A DNA stretch of 33,675 nt from an uncultured Sediminibacterium sp. (GTDB lineage Bacteria; Bacteroidota; Bacteroidia; Chitinophagales; Chitinophagaceae): positions 1 to 33,675 of the forward strand of contig CALEST010000077.1 of assembly GCA_937907555.1 (NCBI GenBank), given 5' to 3'. Position 1 is the stretch's first letter; each line of letters starts with the position of its first letter. Below, piece by piece: positions 24,499 through 33,632 of this stretch. The position numbers and the translations under genes were made by a program. The notes below the pieces were generated by a model. It did no database searches and was not told where the DNA came from. It was given only the letters and a program-made list of their open reading frames with translations.

Positions 24499-25833
24499 AT
24501 GCAATTGAGCAAGCCCAAACTCAGTTTCATGCAGATCATCAACATGAACGTGGGTTTCTTTGGAATTCAATACAGCTTTGGCTTACAGCAGAGCGCAGTG
24601 AATCCTATTTACGATTTTTTAGGTGCCAAGCCCGATGAAATTCCCTTGCTGAATCTGGCAGGACCCATGACGGGTTTATTAATACAACCTATTATTGGTG
24701 TATTAAGTGACCGTACCTGGCATCCCCGCTTCGGCCGCAGAAAACCCTATTTTTTTATTGGTGCCCTGTTTTGTAGTCTGTGTTTGTTTTTATATCCATT
24801 CAGTTCTACGCTTTGGATGGCTGCCGGTTTGTTGTGGGTTTTAGATGCGGCCAACAATACCGCCATGGAACCTTACCGTGCTTTTATTGCAGATAAATTA
24901 CCCGGTGATCAGCTGGCTACCGGATTTTTAACACAGAGTTTTTTTACGGGTCTGGGGATTACCCTCGCCAATATTTCGCTTTTCCTTTTTCAGAAATACA
25001 TTCCGGGTCAGCATGGCGCTATTCCTTATTGGGTATTTGGTTCTTTCTTTCTAGGTTCGCTCTGTTCCATCACTTCTGTATTATGGAGTATTTCTAAAAC
25101 ACCAGAGATACCCCCCACTCCTGAAGAACTGGCCGCCCTGCGCGCACAGAAAAAAGGTTTGTTTCAACCCTTTATAGAAATTGGCGAAGCCATTGTACAT
25201 ATGCCCGCAGTAATGTGGAAGCTGGCATTGGTTTATCTGTTTCAATGGTATGCGCTTTTTTGTTACTGGCAGAACGCATCTAAAAGTATTGCCCAATCGG
25301 TTTGGAAAACCAATCCCGGTGAAAATAAAACCTTGTATGAAGAAGCTGTGGGTTGGGCTGGATTGGTGAATGGATGGTACAATGTGGTTACTTTTTTATC
25401 GGCATTTGCACTGGTATGGATGGCCAAAAAATTCAGTCCCAAAAAAGTACATATTGTTTGTTTATTAATGGCGGGACTGGCTTTACTCTGGTTCCCTCAG
25501 ATTGAAAACAAGTACATGCTATTTGTTCCGATGGCTGGCTTCGGTATTGCCTGGGCAAGCATGATGGGTATTCCTTACCTGATGGTAGTAAACGATATAC
25601 CAAAAGAGAAATATGGGGTGTATATGGGTATCATTAATATGATGATTGTGATACCAATGATCTTTCAAACCACGAGTTTTGGATGGGTGTTGCAAAACTT
25701 TTTAAACAATGATTCAGGCAAAGCCATTTCCTTTGCGGGTGTATTGTTGCTGATGGCCTGTGCAGCTACTTTTTTAATTAAAGACGTTAAACCCGAAGGA
25801 GAGTTGCAGGCCGTTTCCGGGGGAGGGCACTAA
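24499..25833 (+). CDS. MFS sugar transporter, SLC45/GPH type (probable sucrose or maltose permease)
   Basis: The 444-residue integral membrane protein has about twelve helices. The loop between helices 2 and 3 reads GVLSDRTWHPRFGRRKPYFFIGA, the hallmark of plant sucrose transporters, SLC45 and related bacterial proton-coupled sugar permeases. It opens a three-gene plus-strand cluster with a fructokinase (18 bp downstream) and an amylosucrase-type enzyme, so sucrose is the most likely substrate. Maltose or another glucoside cannot be excluded. It works at the inner membrane; no SusC/SusD pair for outer-membrane entry is next to it. Confidence 0.87.
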   Translation: MQLSKPKLSFMQIINMNVGFFGIQYSFGLQQSAVNPIYDFLGAKPDEIPLLNLAGPMTGLLIQPIIGVLSDRTWHPRFGRRKPYFFIGALFCSLCLFLYPFSSTLWMAAGLLWVLDAANNTAMEPYRAFIADKLPGDQLATGFLTQSFFTGLGITLANISLFLFQKYIPGQHGAIPYWVFGSFFLGSLCSITSVLWSISKTPEIPPTPEELAALRAQKKGLFQPFIEIGEAIVHMPAVMWKLALVYLFQWYALFCYWQNASKSIAQSVWKTNPGENKTLYEEAVGWAGLVNGWYNVVTFLSAFALVWMAKKFSPKKVHIVCLLMAGLALLWFPQIENKYMLFVPMAGFGIAWASMMGIPYLMVVNDIPKEKYGVYMGIINMMIVIPMIFQTTSFGWVLQNFLNNDSGKAISFAGVLLLMACAATFLIKDVKPEGELQAVSGGGH

Positions 25834-25851
25834 CTTTTAAAAATAACGCTC

Positions 25852-26802
25852 ATGAAAATTCTTTGCATTGGCGAAGCCTTGATAGATATGATTTGCACAG
25901 ATAAAGGAATGCCATTATCGGAGGGATCGAATTTCCTGAAAAAGACAGGGGGCGCTCCTACCAATGTAGCAGCGGCTATTGCAGCATTGGGAGGGAAAGT
26001 AGAACTGGCGGCAAAAGTTGGAAAAGATCCTTTTGGACATCAGTTAATAGAAACCATGCGTTCTTTTGGAGTGGGCATACAAGCCATGCTGGAAGACCCC
26101 CGTCATTTTACCACATTTGCTTTTGTGTCGTTGATGAATAACGGAGAAAGAGATTTTGTTTTTAACAGAGGGGCCGATGCGCAATTGTCCATTGATGATA
26201 TTGATTCTATTAACCTGAATAATATTTCCATTATTCATTTTGGATCGGCAACCGGATTTTTACCCGGCCCTTTGCAAGCAGCTTATCTGCACCTGTTACA
26301 GAAAGCGCTGCACCATAATATTTTCATCAGCTTCGATCCCAACTATCGCCATCTGCTATTTAAAAACAATACCGATTCCTTTGTTAATCAGAGCTGGCAT
26401 TTTTTACGCAATTGCAATTTCTTTAAGGTAAGTGATGAAGAAGCGATGCTGTTAACCAATACCCAAACATTGGAAGCGGCCACCACTGTATTACTGGATG
26501 AAACCAAGGGCGTATTTGCGATTACCCTGGGTAAAGATGGAACCTTGCTTGGCTTTAACGGTCAACAATATATTATACCCTCTATTCCGGTTAAACCGGT
26601 TGACACAACCGGAGCAGGAGATGCATTTGTTGGAGCCGTTTTGTACCAGCTAAGCAAACTAGATCCTGCAACCATCAATGAACTTTCACTGGAAATGTGG
26701 TCGCATATGGTCATCAATGCCAATAAAGCTGGCGCCCGTACTTGCGAGTATATGGGTGCAATGGAAGCGTTTAAACACTTGAACAATCAAATTTTTGATT
26801 AA
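25852..26802 (+). CDS. PfkB-family carbohydrate kinase (probable fructokinase)
   Basis: The 316-residue protein has the ribokinase-fold signatures: the N-terminal GEALIDMICTD, the substrate-site GGAPTNVAAAIAALGG (33-48), and the second PfkB signature DTTGAGDAFVGA with catalytic Asp257. The GEALIDM start together with GGAPxNVA is typical of fructokinases. It would phosphorylate fructose released from sucrose by the amylosucrase-type enzyme encoded downstream, which agrees with its place between that gene and the permease. Other ketose or nucleoside substrates are possible but less likely. Confidence 0.88.
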   Translation: MKILCIGEALIDMICTDKGMPLSEGSNFLKKTGGAPTNVAAAIAALGGKVELAAKVGKDPFGHQLIETMRSFGVGIQAMLEDPRHFTTFAFVSLMNNGERDFVFNRGADAQLSIDDIDSINLNNISIIHFGSATGFLPGPLQAAYLHLLQKALHHNIFISFDPNYRHLLFKNNTDSFVNQSWHFLRNCNFFKVSDEEAMLLTNTQTLEAATTVLLDETKGVFAITLGKDGTLLGFNGQQYIIPSIPVKPVDTTGAGDAFVGAVLYQLSKLDPATINELSLEMWSHMVINANKAGARTCEYMGAMEAFKHLNNQIFD

Positions 26803-26859
26803 GCATATTTGAAAATCCATTACTAATAACTTTTTTTTGATTTTTTAATTTCCCAACCT

Positions 26860-28905
26860 GTGTTTCAATACGAACTACATCAAAAAATAAAAGAGCACTG
26901 CCTTACACAATTACTGGATATTGCAGGTGCTGACCATGCATTTTATTTACGCATGATTGCCAATGCAAATGCTTTACAGGAACTCTATTTTTCAATTTAT
27001 GGAAACCCGGCCTGGGGAGCACCTGTTGAGCAATCGGCATTTGACAAATCAAAAGCAGAAAAGAATTTTGAAAATTTACTGGTACAGATTATTGAAGCCT
27101 ATAAAAAACGCAAACCCGCTTTTAGAAAAAGAGATCTGCTGAAAGAAAAACAGGGTGCATGGTTTACCAGCAATCAGATTACTGGCATGAGTTTGTATGT
27201 AGATCGGTTTGCAGGCAAACTTAAAAAAATGCCCGAACACCTTGCCTATCTGCAGGAACTGGGGGTTAACTTTTTACATCTGATGCCCTTATTCGAAAGT
27301 CCGGAGGGAGAAAGCGATGGAGGTTATGCAGTGTCTGATTTCAGAAAAATTGATGCGCGTTTTGGCACATTGAATGAATTCAAAATTTTACAGGAAAAAA
27401 TGCAGGCCGCAGGCATGTATCTGATGATTGACATCGTACTCAATCATACTTCTCATCATCATGAGTGGGCCCGAAAAGCCAAAGCAGGCGATAAAAAATA
27501 CCAGGACTTCTTTTACATGTTCAACAACAGGGAAATTCCGGATCAGCTGGATGCAACCATGCCTGAAATATTTCCTGAATCTTCCCCTGGCAGTTTCTCC
27601 TTTGTTCCTGAATGCAACAAATGGGTAATGACGGTTTTTCATCATTACCAGTGGGACCTGAATTATACCAACCCGGATGTATTCAGTGCCATGCTGGATA
27701 ATATTTTTTTCTATGCCAATTTAGGTGTTGATATTTTACGCATTGATGCACCTGCATTCATATGGAAACAATTGGGCACTACCTGTCAGAACCTTCCACA
27801 GGCCCATACCCTATTGCGTTTAATTAAACACTGTGTACATATTGCCACTCCGGGCATGGCTTTATTGGGAGAAGCCATTGTTGCACCCAAAGAAATTATG
27901 AAATACTTTGGCACAGATGCATTCGTTGCCAAGGAATGTGATATCGCCTACAATGCAACCCAGATGGCTTTGCAATGGGATGCACTGGCTACCGGTGATA
28001 CACGCGTAATGCTGGCAGCTCAACACGAGCTTTTGCAAAAACCGCTGGGCACTACCTGGATTACTTATACCCGTTGCCATGATGATATTGGATTGGGGTA
28101 CGATGATTCCATGATTGCAGCTGCAGGTTTCAATGCCTATGAACATAGAAAGTTTTTAAAAGAATATTACTCCGGAAATTTCCCCAACAGCCCCGCTGCC
28201 GGCGCCCTGTTCTCAGTGAATCCAAAAACACAGGATGCCCGAATCAGCGGCAGTTTAGCTTCCCTCTGCGGATTGGAAAAAGCACTTGCGGGAGATTTAA
28301 ACAGCAGTCTTTCTGATACCAGTTCTTCAGATGAAGCTTCAATGATAGCTGTTCAAAATAATCCAGCTGTTAAAACTGCAATCGCAAAAATCATTCTAAT
28401 GCAGGCCCAGTCGATGTTACTGGGTGGTATTCCCATGTTGTTTTATGGTGACGAAGTGGGCTATACCAATGACTATAGTTATTTGGTAGACCCTGGTAAA
28501 AGTTATGATAACCGCTGGATGCATCGACCGGTAATTCGTTGGGAGAAAAATGATCAGAGAAAAGTATCCGGCTCAGTTGAACAGCGCATTTTTAGTGCCA
28601 CCCAACAATTGATTCAATTAAGAAAATCAATTACTGCTTTCAGTGATCAGAAAAATATTACCTGGTTAACGCCACACAATATTCATGTTGCCGGCTTTAT
28701 CAGACATAGTGAAGGCAAACATTATTACTGTTTATTTAATTTCAACAGTAAAGCCGCATATATAACCTGGTTCTTATTTAAAGAGCATGGATTTGCTCCA
28801 ACAGAATTGCAGGATCACTGGAGCGGTAAAAAGCAAAAAGTAGGACCCGATCATGAATATCTCGTGATGGAGCCCTACCAGTTTGCTGTGTTTGAGTTAT
28901 TGTAA
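26860..28905 (+). CDS. Amylosucrase-type GH13 enzyme
   Basis: The 681-residue protein starts at GTG; no in-frame ATG exists between the previous in-frame stop (26827) and here. It has an N-terminal helical region, then a GH13 barrel with the order found in amylosucrase. In sequence these are DIVLNHTS, RIDAPAFIWKQLGTTCQNLP with nucleophile Asp296, LLGEAIVAP with acid/base Glu338, and CHDDIG (407 on) with the transition-state Asp. The FIWKxxGTxCQNLPQAH stretch closely follows amylosucrase and sucrose hydrolase, while ordinary alpha-amylases lack it. It either builds alpha-1,4-glucan from sucrose, releasing fructose, or hydrolyses sucrose. No signal peptide is seen, so it is cytoplasmic, matching the permease and fructokinase beside it. 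Confidence 0.88.
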   Translation: MFQYELHQKIKEHCLTQLLDIAGADHAFYLRMIANANALQELYFSIYGNPAWGAPVEQSAFDKSKAEKNFENLLVQIIEAYKKRKPAFRKRDLLKEKQGAWFTSNQITGMSLYVDRFAGKLKKMPEHLAYLQELGVNFLHLMPLFESPEGESDGGYAVSDFRKIDARFGTLNEFKILQEKMQAAGMYLMIDIVLNHTSHHHEWARKAKAGDKKYQDFFYMFNNREIPDQLDATMPEIFPESSPGSFSFVPECNKWVMTVFHHYQWDLNYTNPDVFSAMLDNIFFYANLGVDILRIDAPAFIWKQLGTTCQNLPQAHTLLRLIKHCVHIATPGMALLGEAIVAPKEIMKYFGTDAFVAKECDIAYNATQMALQWDALATGDTRVMLAAQHELLQKPLGTTWITYTRCHDDIGLGYDDSMIAAAGFNAYEHRKFLKEYYSGNFPNSPAAGALFSVNPKTQDARISGSLASLCGLEKALAGDLNSSLSDTSSSDEASMIAVQNNPAVKTAIAKIILMQAQSMLLGGIPMLFYGDEVGYTNDYSYLVDPGKSYDNRWMHRPVIRWEKNDQRKVSGSVEQRIFSATQQLIQLRKSITAFSDQKNITWLTPHNIHVAGFIRHSEGKHYYCLFNFNSKAAYITWFLFKEHGFAPTELQDHWSGKKQKVGPDHEYLVMEPYQFAVFELL

Positions 28906-28906
28906 C

Positions 28907-31102
28907 TTATAACTTTAATCCTACAGATAATGTAAAACTTCTGCCTTCTGATGGCCAAACGCCCGGACCTGGATAAAAAAGTGGTCGTTTAGTGAAATAC
29001 ATTTTGTTGAGTAGATTATTTCCATTCAATTTCAGGGTTATACTTTTGGTTAAGAAAGCTGTTAAACCTGCGTCCCATAACGCATAGGCAGGAACTATAC
29101 CTGCTGCTCCAGTTCCTGGAATTGGAACAACTGTATTTAAAGGATCAGAAAAAGTTGAAGCAACATAACTATATAATACCGACAAATTCCATTTAGCTTT
29201 TTTTATTGTTATACCGTTTCTAGTTGTAATATTTGGAGCAGATTCAATTTTATTATTTGTAATATCGGTATTTTGATTTCCAGATTTAACAACTCCATTT
29301 ACATACTTAGCATTTAAATAGGCAGAAGAAGTAAAAATAGACAAAACTGCTTTAGGTGTGAATTGAAAATCATACTGCAAAAGCAACTCAATCCCCTTAT
29401 TGAGAGCATCCCCTACATTGGTTCTATAAGTAATAAATTGATTGTTAGCATCCAATTGAGACATGGTTCCAAAACGACGATTGGTCTTTAGTAAATAATA
29501 AGTGATATCATATCTTAATCCATTCCAATTACCTCTTACACCCAATTCAGCATTATATCCATTTACATCTTTTATATTTGGATTAACTGTTTCATAAACA
29601 GAAGCAGGAATCAAATCTTTGAAAATTACAGGTCGATAGGATTGTGTCCACCCCCCATACACCTGAATATACTTTGAAAGATTATATTGAAATCCAAATC
29701 CAAATATTGGGAAATGATGGGGGATGCTTACGGGTATCTTATTACTTGGGTAATACGAAATGTACCCTCCTAAGTGTGTAGTACCAGACTCAACTCTGAA
29801 ACCACCCGTTACTTCAAGTTTTCTGGTAATATTCAGCTTGCTTTCTGCAAAAAAAGCCCAATTCTTTGTTTTAAACTGCACCATTCTCCCCCAGTTGGGA
29901 TTGGTTAAGGTTAAATCAAATGACGAGTTGGCTGTCCCAATTCCCAATTGATTTCTTTTTAAGAAATTATTCATGTACTGAATACCAACCGTTACTCCAG
30001 CTTTAACTCTCCCGATTTGACCATAATGAATCAATTTTAATTCAGTAGTATAACTATTGAACTGATCAATATCAACTTGTCTCAGATTAAAGGCATTGGT
30101 ACTTAAATTAATGGTATCTCTTATTGTAAATGGCTTATCAAACAATACACTATTTCTTTTTCCAAGTACGGCTGAACTAAGTAAACGCAGTTCTGTTTGA
30201 CTCCCTATATACCAAATAGCTGAAATTGATGGGATGTGAATATCAGGGTTGAAATAATTTCTTTCTCTTGACGCAAAGGTAGGATTCACTGAAAATACAC
30301 TATCATTTAAAGGGCCAGGTATCCGATACAAATACGACGAGCGGGACCATTCAAATTGCAAATTGAATTTTTTGAATGGCCTGTATTTTATTACAACACT
30401 CTGTGCATTTGCCTCAGTATGCTCTACATTTCTAAATCCATCCCTTTTTTTAAAATATAGATAAGCATACATAGAAAGCTTTTTCCCATGGATAGAAATG
30501 GAATTAAAACTACTTACATGCCGAAAAGATCCGATTGTTTGTATGGACTCTAATGAATACTTCTTAGATGTGTCAATTGATTTTGAAACATAATTAACCA
30601 TTCCCCCAAACTGTGCTCCATACTGTAATGATCCAGTGCCTCGCATTATTTCAATTCTTTCTATGCTTTCCATTGGCATATTATAATGACTAGCCGGATA
30701 ACCATACATATCTGAATTAGTTATTACACCATCTTTTCTTATATTAAATTCCCAGCCTCTGTGTGGATCTAGACCCCGCGCTGCTATATTAATTTGGTTA
30801 CCTGAACCGTCCATATCATAAATAAATACACCGGGTACTTTTGCAAATATTTGCCTACCAGCTTTAATGGATAAATCGGCATCAGCATTTTTCAAATCTA
30901 TTATTTCAGTTTTTTTACCACTTATGATATATCCGACATTCAAATCTTGTTCACGAACCGGAATACCGGTTTTTGTATACACCGTAATGCTGTCTCTGGT
31001 TTTAGCAAAGATGGTATCAGCGTTAAACTGTTTTTGTGAAAAGGTGCTTGAATGTACACATACAAAAAGGAGGATAACAAAAGCCTTAAATTTTAAAAAC
31101 AT
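28907..31102 (-). CDS. FecA-like TonB-dependent outer-membrane receptor
   Basis: The 731-residue protein has a signal peptide (about 1-22, ending TFSQ) and no carboxypeptidase-like domain. Its plug (about 60-175) reads AARGLDPHRGWEFNIRKDGV, SIERIEIMRGTGSLQYG and FGGMVNYVSK. A 22-strand-type barrel follows, ending GRSFTLSVGLKL. The plug resembles the ferric-dicitrate receptor FecA, but it lacks the N-terminal signalling domain that FecA uses to reach an anti-sigma factor. A ferric chelate is therefore the likely ligand, though not certain. It follows the PAP2-like lipoprotein gene by 36 bp and converges on the amylosucrase-type gene with a single base between the two. Confidence 0.87.
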   Translation of the reverse strand: MFLKFKAFVILLFVCVHSSTFSQKQFNADTIFAKTRDSITVYTKTGIPVREQDLNVGYIISGKKTEIIDLKNADADLSIKAGRQIFAKVPGVFIYDMDGSGNQINIAARGLDPHRGWEFNIRKDGVITNSDMYGYPASHYNMPMESIERIEIMRGTGSLQYGAQFGGMVNYVSKSIDTSKKYSLESIQTIGSFRHVSSFNSISIHGKKLSMYAYLYFKKRDGFRNVEHTEANAQSVVIKYRPFKKFNLQFEWSRSSYLYRIPGPLNDSVFSVNPTFASRERNYFNPDIHIPSISAIWYIGSQTELRLLSSAVLGKRNSVLFDKPFTIRDTINLSTNAFNLRQVDIDQFNSYTTELKLIHYGQIGRVKAGVTVGIQYMNNFLKRNQLGIGTANSSFDLTLTNPNWGRMVQFKTKNWAFFAESKLNITRKLEVTGGFRVESGTTHLGGYISYYPSNKIPVSIPHHFPIFGFGFQYNLSKYIQVYGGWTQSYRPVIFKDLIPASVYETVNPNIKDVNGYNAELGVRGNWNGLRYDITYYLLKTNRRFGTMSQLDANNQFITYRTNVGDALNKGIELLLQYDFQFTPKAVLSIFTSSAYLNAKYVNGVVKSGNQNTDITNNKIESAPNITTRNGITIKKAKWNLSVLYSYVASTFSDPLNTVVPIPGTGAAGIVPAYALWDAGLTAFLTKSITLKLNGNNLLNKMYFTKRPLFYPGPGVWPSEGRSFTLSVGLKL

Positions 31103-31138
31103 TTAATCGAAAATATCAGTATTAATGATTAATTTTTA

Positions 31139-32683
31139 TTAATCCGCACCATCTGTTTTTGCACGAGTTATGGCAAAATTACCTACTTTGGCTCCCTGAA
31201 TTAATCCTATTTCACAATCAGAACGATAGTGAATAGCCCCGTAAATTCTGGATTCAGATGCTTCTTTAGCCATTGCATTATAGGCATTGGCTCTTGCAGG
31301 AACAATATGACCTAAGATAGTGGCAGCGGCAGCACTGAATGTAGAATGTCCGGAAATATAGGCAGGGAAATTAGGCAACCCTGTGTGAGTTTTTACACTT
31401 GGGTCAACCTGAGAAGGCCTTGGATTAAAGTAGGCATATTTGGCATCCCAGCAAGTGATTGCTGCATCCATTTCTGCCATATTCAACAAGGCCAAGTTCC
31501 TTGCCCATCTTACTTCACTAAATTTCTGCTTAACAAAATCATCGCAGGCAATTCCATTCCAGTGGCCGGGTGGTGTATAGGTTGCTATACCGTCTCCCCA
31601 ATAATGAACTATTCTGATTTGCTCTCTGGTTGCATTTTTAGAATAGTTTCTCACTTCATCTAATTCAGCTCTGAATTTATCCGATTTAGTAGATGGCGGA
31701 GCTGCAGGACGAATGGCAATCGTGGTTAAGGAATCAAATAAGAAGGGTTTTACTCTTCCGAAAAAAGGGAGCATGGGTGGACGCTTTGGGCTTTCCTGAC
31801 TAATCCACGGTATCTCACCCGTTGCAGCAGTGTTGGTTTCTAAAGCAGCCCACTGATCGGGTGTTCCCACTGATCGGGACATATTGTCTCCGGCTGCACG
31901 TGCAATTACTTTTGCTGCTACTTGTCTGGCCAGTTGAACGCCTGCTTCTATATCGGAGCGGGTATTCATGCCTGCCATAATTCTGGCCAGTATATGCTCA
32001 TCCGCTTTCTGCTGTATATAAGCAATATCAGCAGGGAATAACAATTTCAGCATTTCAACACTTACTGCTGCAACTACTGCGTCTTCGCTTGGATAGGAAG
32101 GAAGATTGGTAGCTGGCACCAATGGTTTAATATTGGCATCAACCGTATGTGGTGCAGGACGATTGTACAATCGCTTATAATGGTATGCAGCAACCAATCC
32201 ATCATATTGCGCAACGCTTACATAAGCATAAGCTCTTGCAGCATAGGGCGGATTAGAAAAAGGAAACTGCGGATAGCCAAATGGATTGGCAGCACTGGGT
32301 GCAGGATAGGTTCCGTCTGCACTGGCTGCTGGAGGCAGATTGCGTTTGGCAACCAGTTCCCGTAAAATTTCATTCCATCTTAATACAGCACCCGCGCTCC
32401 AGTATTGAATGGATGCTCTTTGTTCAGCAGTTAGTGTAGCCTGAAAACCTTTGATTTCTGTTAACTCACGAGTATAAACAGCAACATTGGTTGCAGTAGG
32501 TGCTGCCAAAGGAAATTCATTGGCTACAGATAATATCACGGGTTTCCAGTCACCTGCATTGGCGTCGGTACTGGTTGGATTTAAAGCCTCGTATTGTAGA
32601 TTTTTTTCTGTTATGGTTCTTTCACAAGCAACAAAAGCAGGGAATAGAAGCCACAACCATTTGATGGTTTTATTTGCTTTCAT
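31139..32683 (-). CDS. Lipoprotein of the PAP2 / vanadium-dependent haloperoxidase superfamily
   Basis: From ATG 32683 the protein has 514 residues, and a GTG extension to 32743 is rejected. The signal ends in a possible lipobox FVAC (Cys20). The C-terminal domain has all three superfamily motifs: KxxxxxxRP at Lys415-Arg422 (KYAYFNPRP), SGH at 444-446 (AYISGHSTFSA) and SRxxxxxHxxxD at 478-489 (SRIYGAIHYRSD). These bind phosphate or vanadate. An N-terminal segment (about 170-265) looks like a degenerate copy with PSED in place of SGH. Length and layout fit bacterial vanadium haloperoxidase-like proteins better than short PAP2 phosphatases, but the activity (phosphatase or halide oxidation) cannot be read. 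It overlaps the upstream barrel gene by 14 bp, so the two are probably translationally coupled. Confidence 0.85.
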   Translation of the reverse strand: MKANKTIKWLWLLFPAFVACERTITEKNLQYEALNPTSTDANAGDWKPVILSVANEFPLAAPTATNVAVYTRELTEIKGFQATLTAEQRASIQYWSAGAVLRWNEILRELVAKRNLPPAASADGTYPAPSAANPFGYPQFPFSNPPYAARAYAYVSVAQYDGLVAAYHYKRLYNRPAPHTVDANIKPLVPATNLPSYPSEDAVVAAVSVEMLKLLFPADIAYIQQKADEHILARIMAGMNTRSDIEAGVQLARQVAAKVIARAAGDNMSRSVGTPDQWAALETNTAATGEIPWISQESPKRPPMLPFFGRVKPFLFDSLTTIAIRPAAPPSTKSDKFRAELDEVRNYSKNATREQIRIVHYWGDGIATYTPPGHWNGIACDDFVKQKFSEVRWARNLALLNMAEMDAAITCWDAKYAYFNPRPSQVDPSVKTHTGLPNFPAYISGHSTFSAAAATILGHIVPARANAYNAMAKEASESRIYGAIHYRSDCEIGLIQGAKVGNFAITRAKTDGAD

Positions 32684-33632
32684 TTTCTTGTGTTTTTGAG
32701 TTAGTCTTTTTTGTAAAATCAAAAATGTAAAAGACCCCTGCACTTACAGCAGTGGCTTGCCCCATATTGCGACCCGCCACGGTAAACATGGCATTGCCCA
32801 CTGCAGATAAGCCTTCTACTTTTCCAAAATTGTATTTGAATCCTACTCCAATTCTGCTGGCATTCATTTGGTTGCTTAGAAAAGGCATATTGTTTCTGGT
32901 GATATCGAATCCTCCATTGGTTTGCATGATATCGGCAATTAGTTCCGCATAGCCCTTTCCGCTTCTGTAGCCTGCACGCAGATTGAAGTTGGCCATATTC
33001 GGCATTTCTACTTCATTGGTATAATGCATACGGGTGGTGTAATAAGCTACCCGATCAATGGTTACATTGCTTCTGGTAAAAAAAGCAGCTGATGCGGTTG
33101 TGAAAAAATTTCCCAGCTGGTAGTCGGCCATGATTCTGGCCATTGCTGTTTTAGCACCCAATCCAATAGACAAAGGCAGATAGTCTGCTACATAGTTGGT
33201 TAGTGGTGTTGAATAAGAACCCAATGCATACACAGAAAAATCAGCTTTACCAATGGTTGTTTCAACGGGCATCCACTTAAGGGTAAGGGTTAAATCCTGC
33301 ACTCCCTGACGTTTCACCAGGGTTCCTGCAGAAGCACTGTTGGAAATATAAGGAACCGAAAATAAAATATTCAGATTGTCTTTGATTCCATAGTTCCCCA
33401 TAACGCCAATCATGGTTGAACCAACTGTTCCTAAATTGGGGTTGTCTCTTTTGAGTGTTCCTTCCCAGTAATTTTTCCAGCTGCTGTTGCCGACCATAAA
33501 GCCGGTACAAAAATTATTCTTATCCATCATTAGCGCGTCCATATCGGTTTGCGCATGGGCATTCAGTTGCGTCACTGTTATAGCAGCGAGCATGATCAAC
33601 CTGAATAAGGTTGACCTTATTATGTAATTCAT
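32670..33632 (-). CDS. Outer-membrane beta-barrel protein (transporter-like)
   Basis: The 320-residue protein has a signal peptide ending NAHAQ (about 28). Amphipathic strands follow (GVMGNYGIKDNLNILFSVPYIS, QDLTLTLKWMPVE, SRIGVGFKYNFGKVEGLSA), and the FYIFDF strand comes shortly before a polar tail. The strand pattern resembles barrels grouped with phenol-degradation-type transporters, but I cannot assign a substrate. It is the first gene visible in a minus-strand cluster with the PAP2-like lipoprotein (14-bp overlap) and the FecA-like receptor. A joint envelope function is likely. The 43 bp upstream to the window end hold no promoter I can defend. Confidence 0.7.
   Translation of the reverse strand: MNYIIRSTLFRLIMLAAITVTQLNAHAQTDMDALMMDKNNFCTGFMVGNSSWKNYWEGTLKRDNPNLGTVGSTMIGVMGNYGIKDNLNILFSVPYISNSASAGTLVKRQGVQDLTLTLKWMPVETTIGKADFSVYALGSYSTPLTNYVADYLPLSIGLGAKTAMARIMADYQLGNFFTTASAAFFTRSNVTIDRVAYYTTRMHYTNEVEMPNMANFNLRAGYRSGKGYAELIADIMQTNGGFDITRNNMPFLSNQMNASRIGVGFKYNFGKVEGLSAVGNAMFTVAGRNMGQATAVSAGVFYIFDFTKKTNSKTQENESK

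Noticed and set aside
26829..26850. T-rich run between the fructokinase and amylosucrase-type genes as a terminator
   Set aside because: No hairpin precedes the T run, so it does not meet the form of an intrinsic terminator.
31103..31138. Fur box before the FecA-like receptor
   Set aside because: The 36-bp gap has AT-rich ATTAAT palindromes but no convincing match to the GATAATGATAATCATTATC-type pattern.
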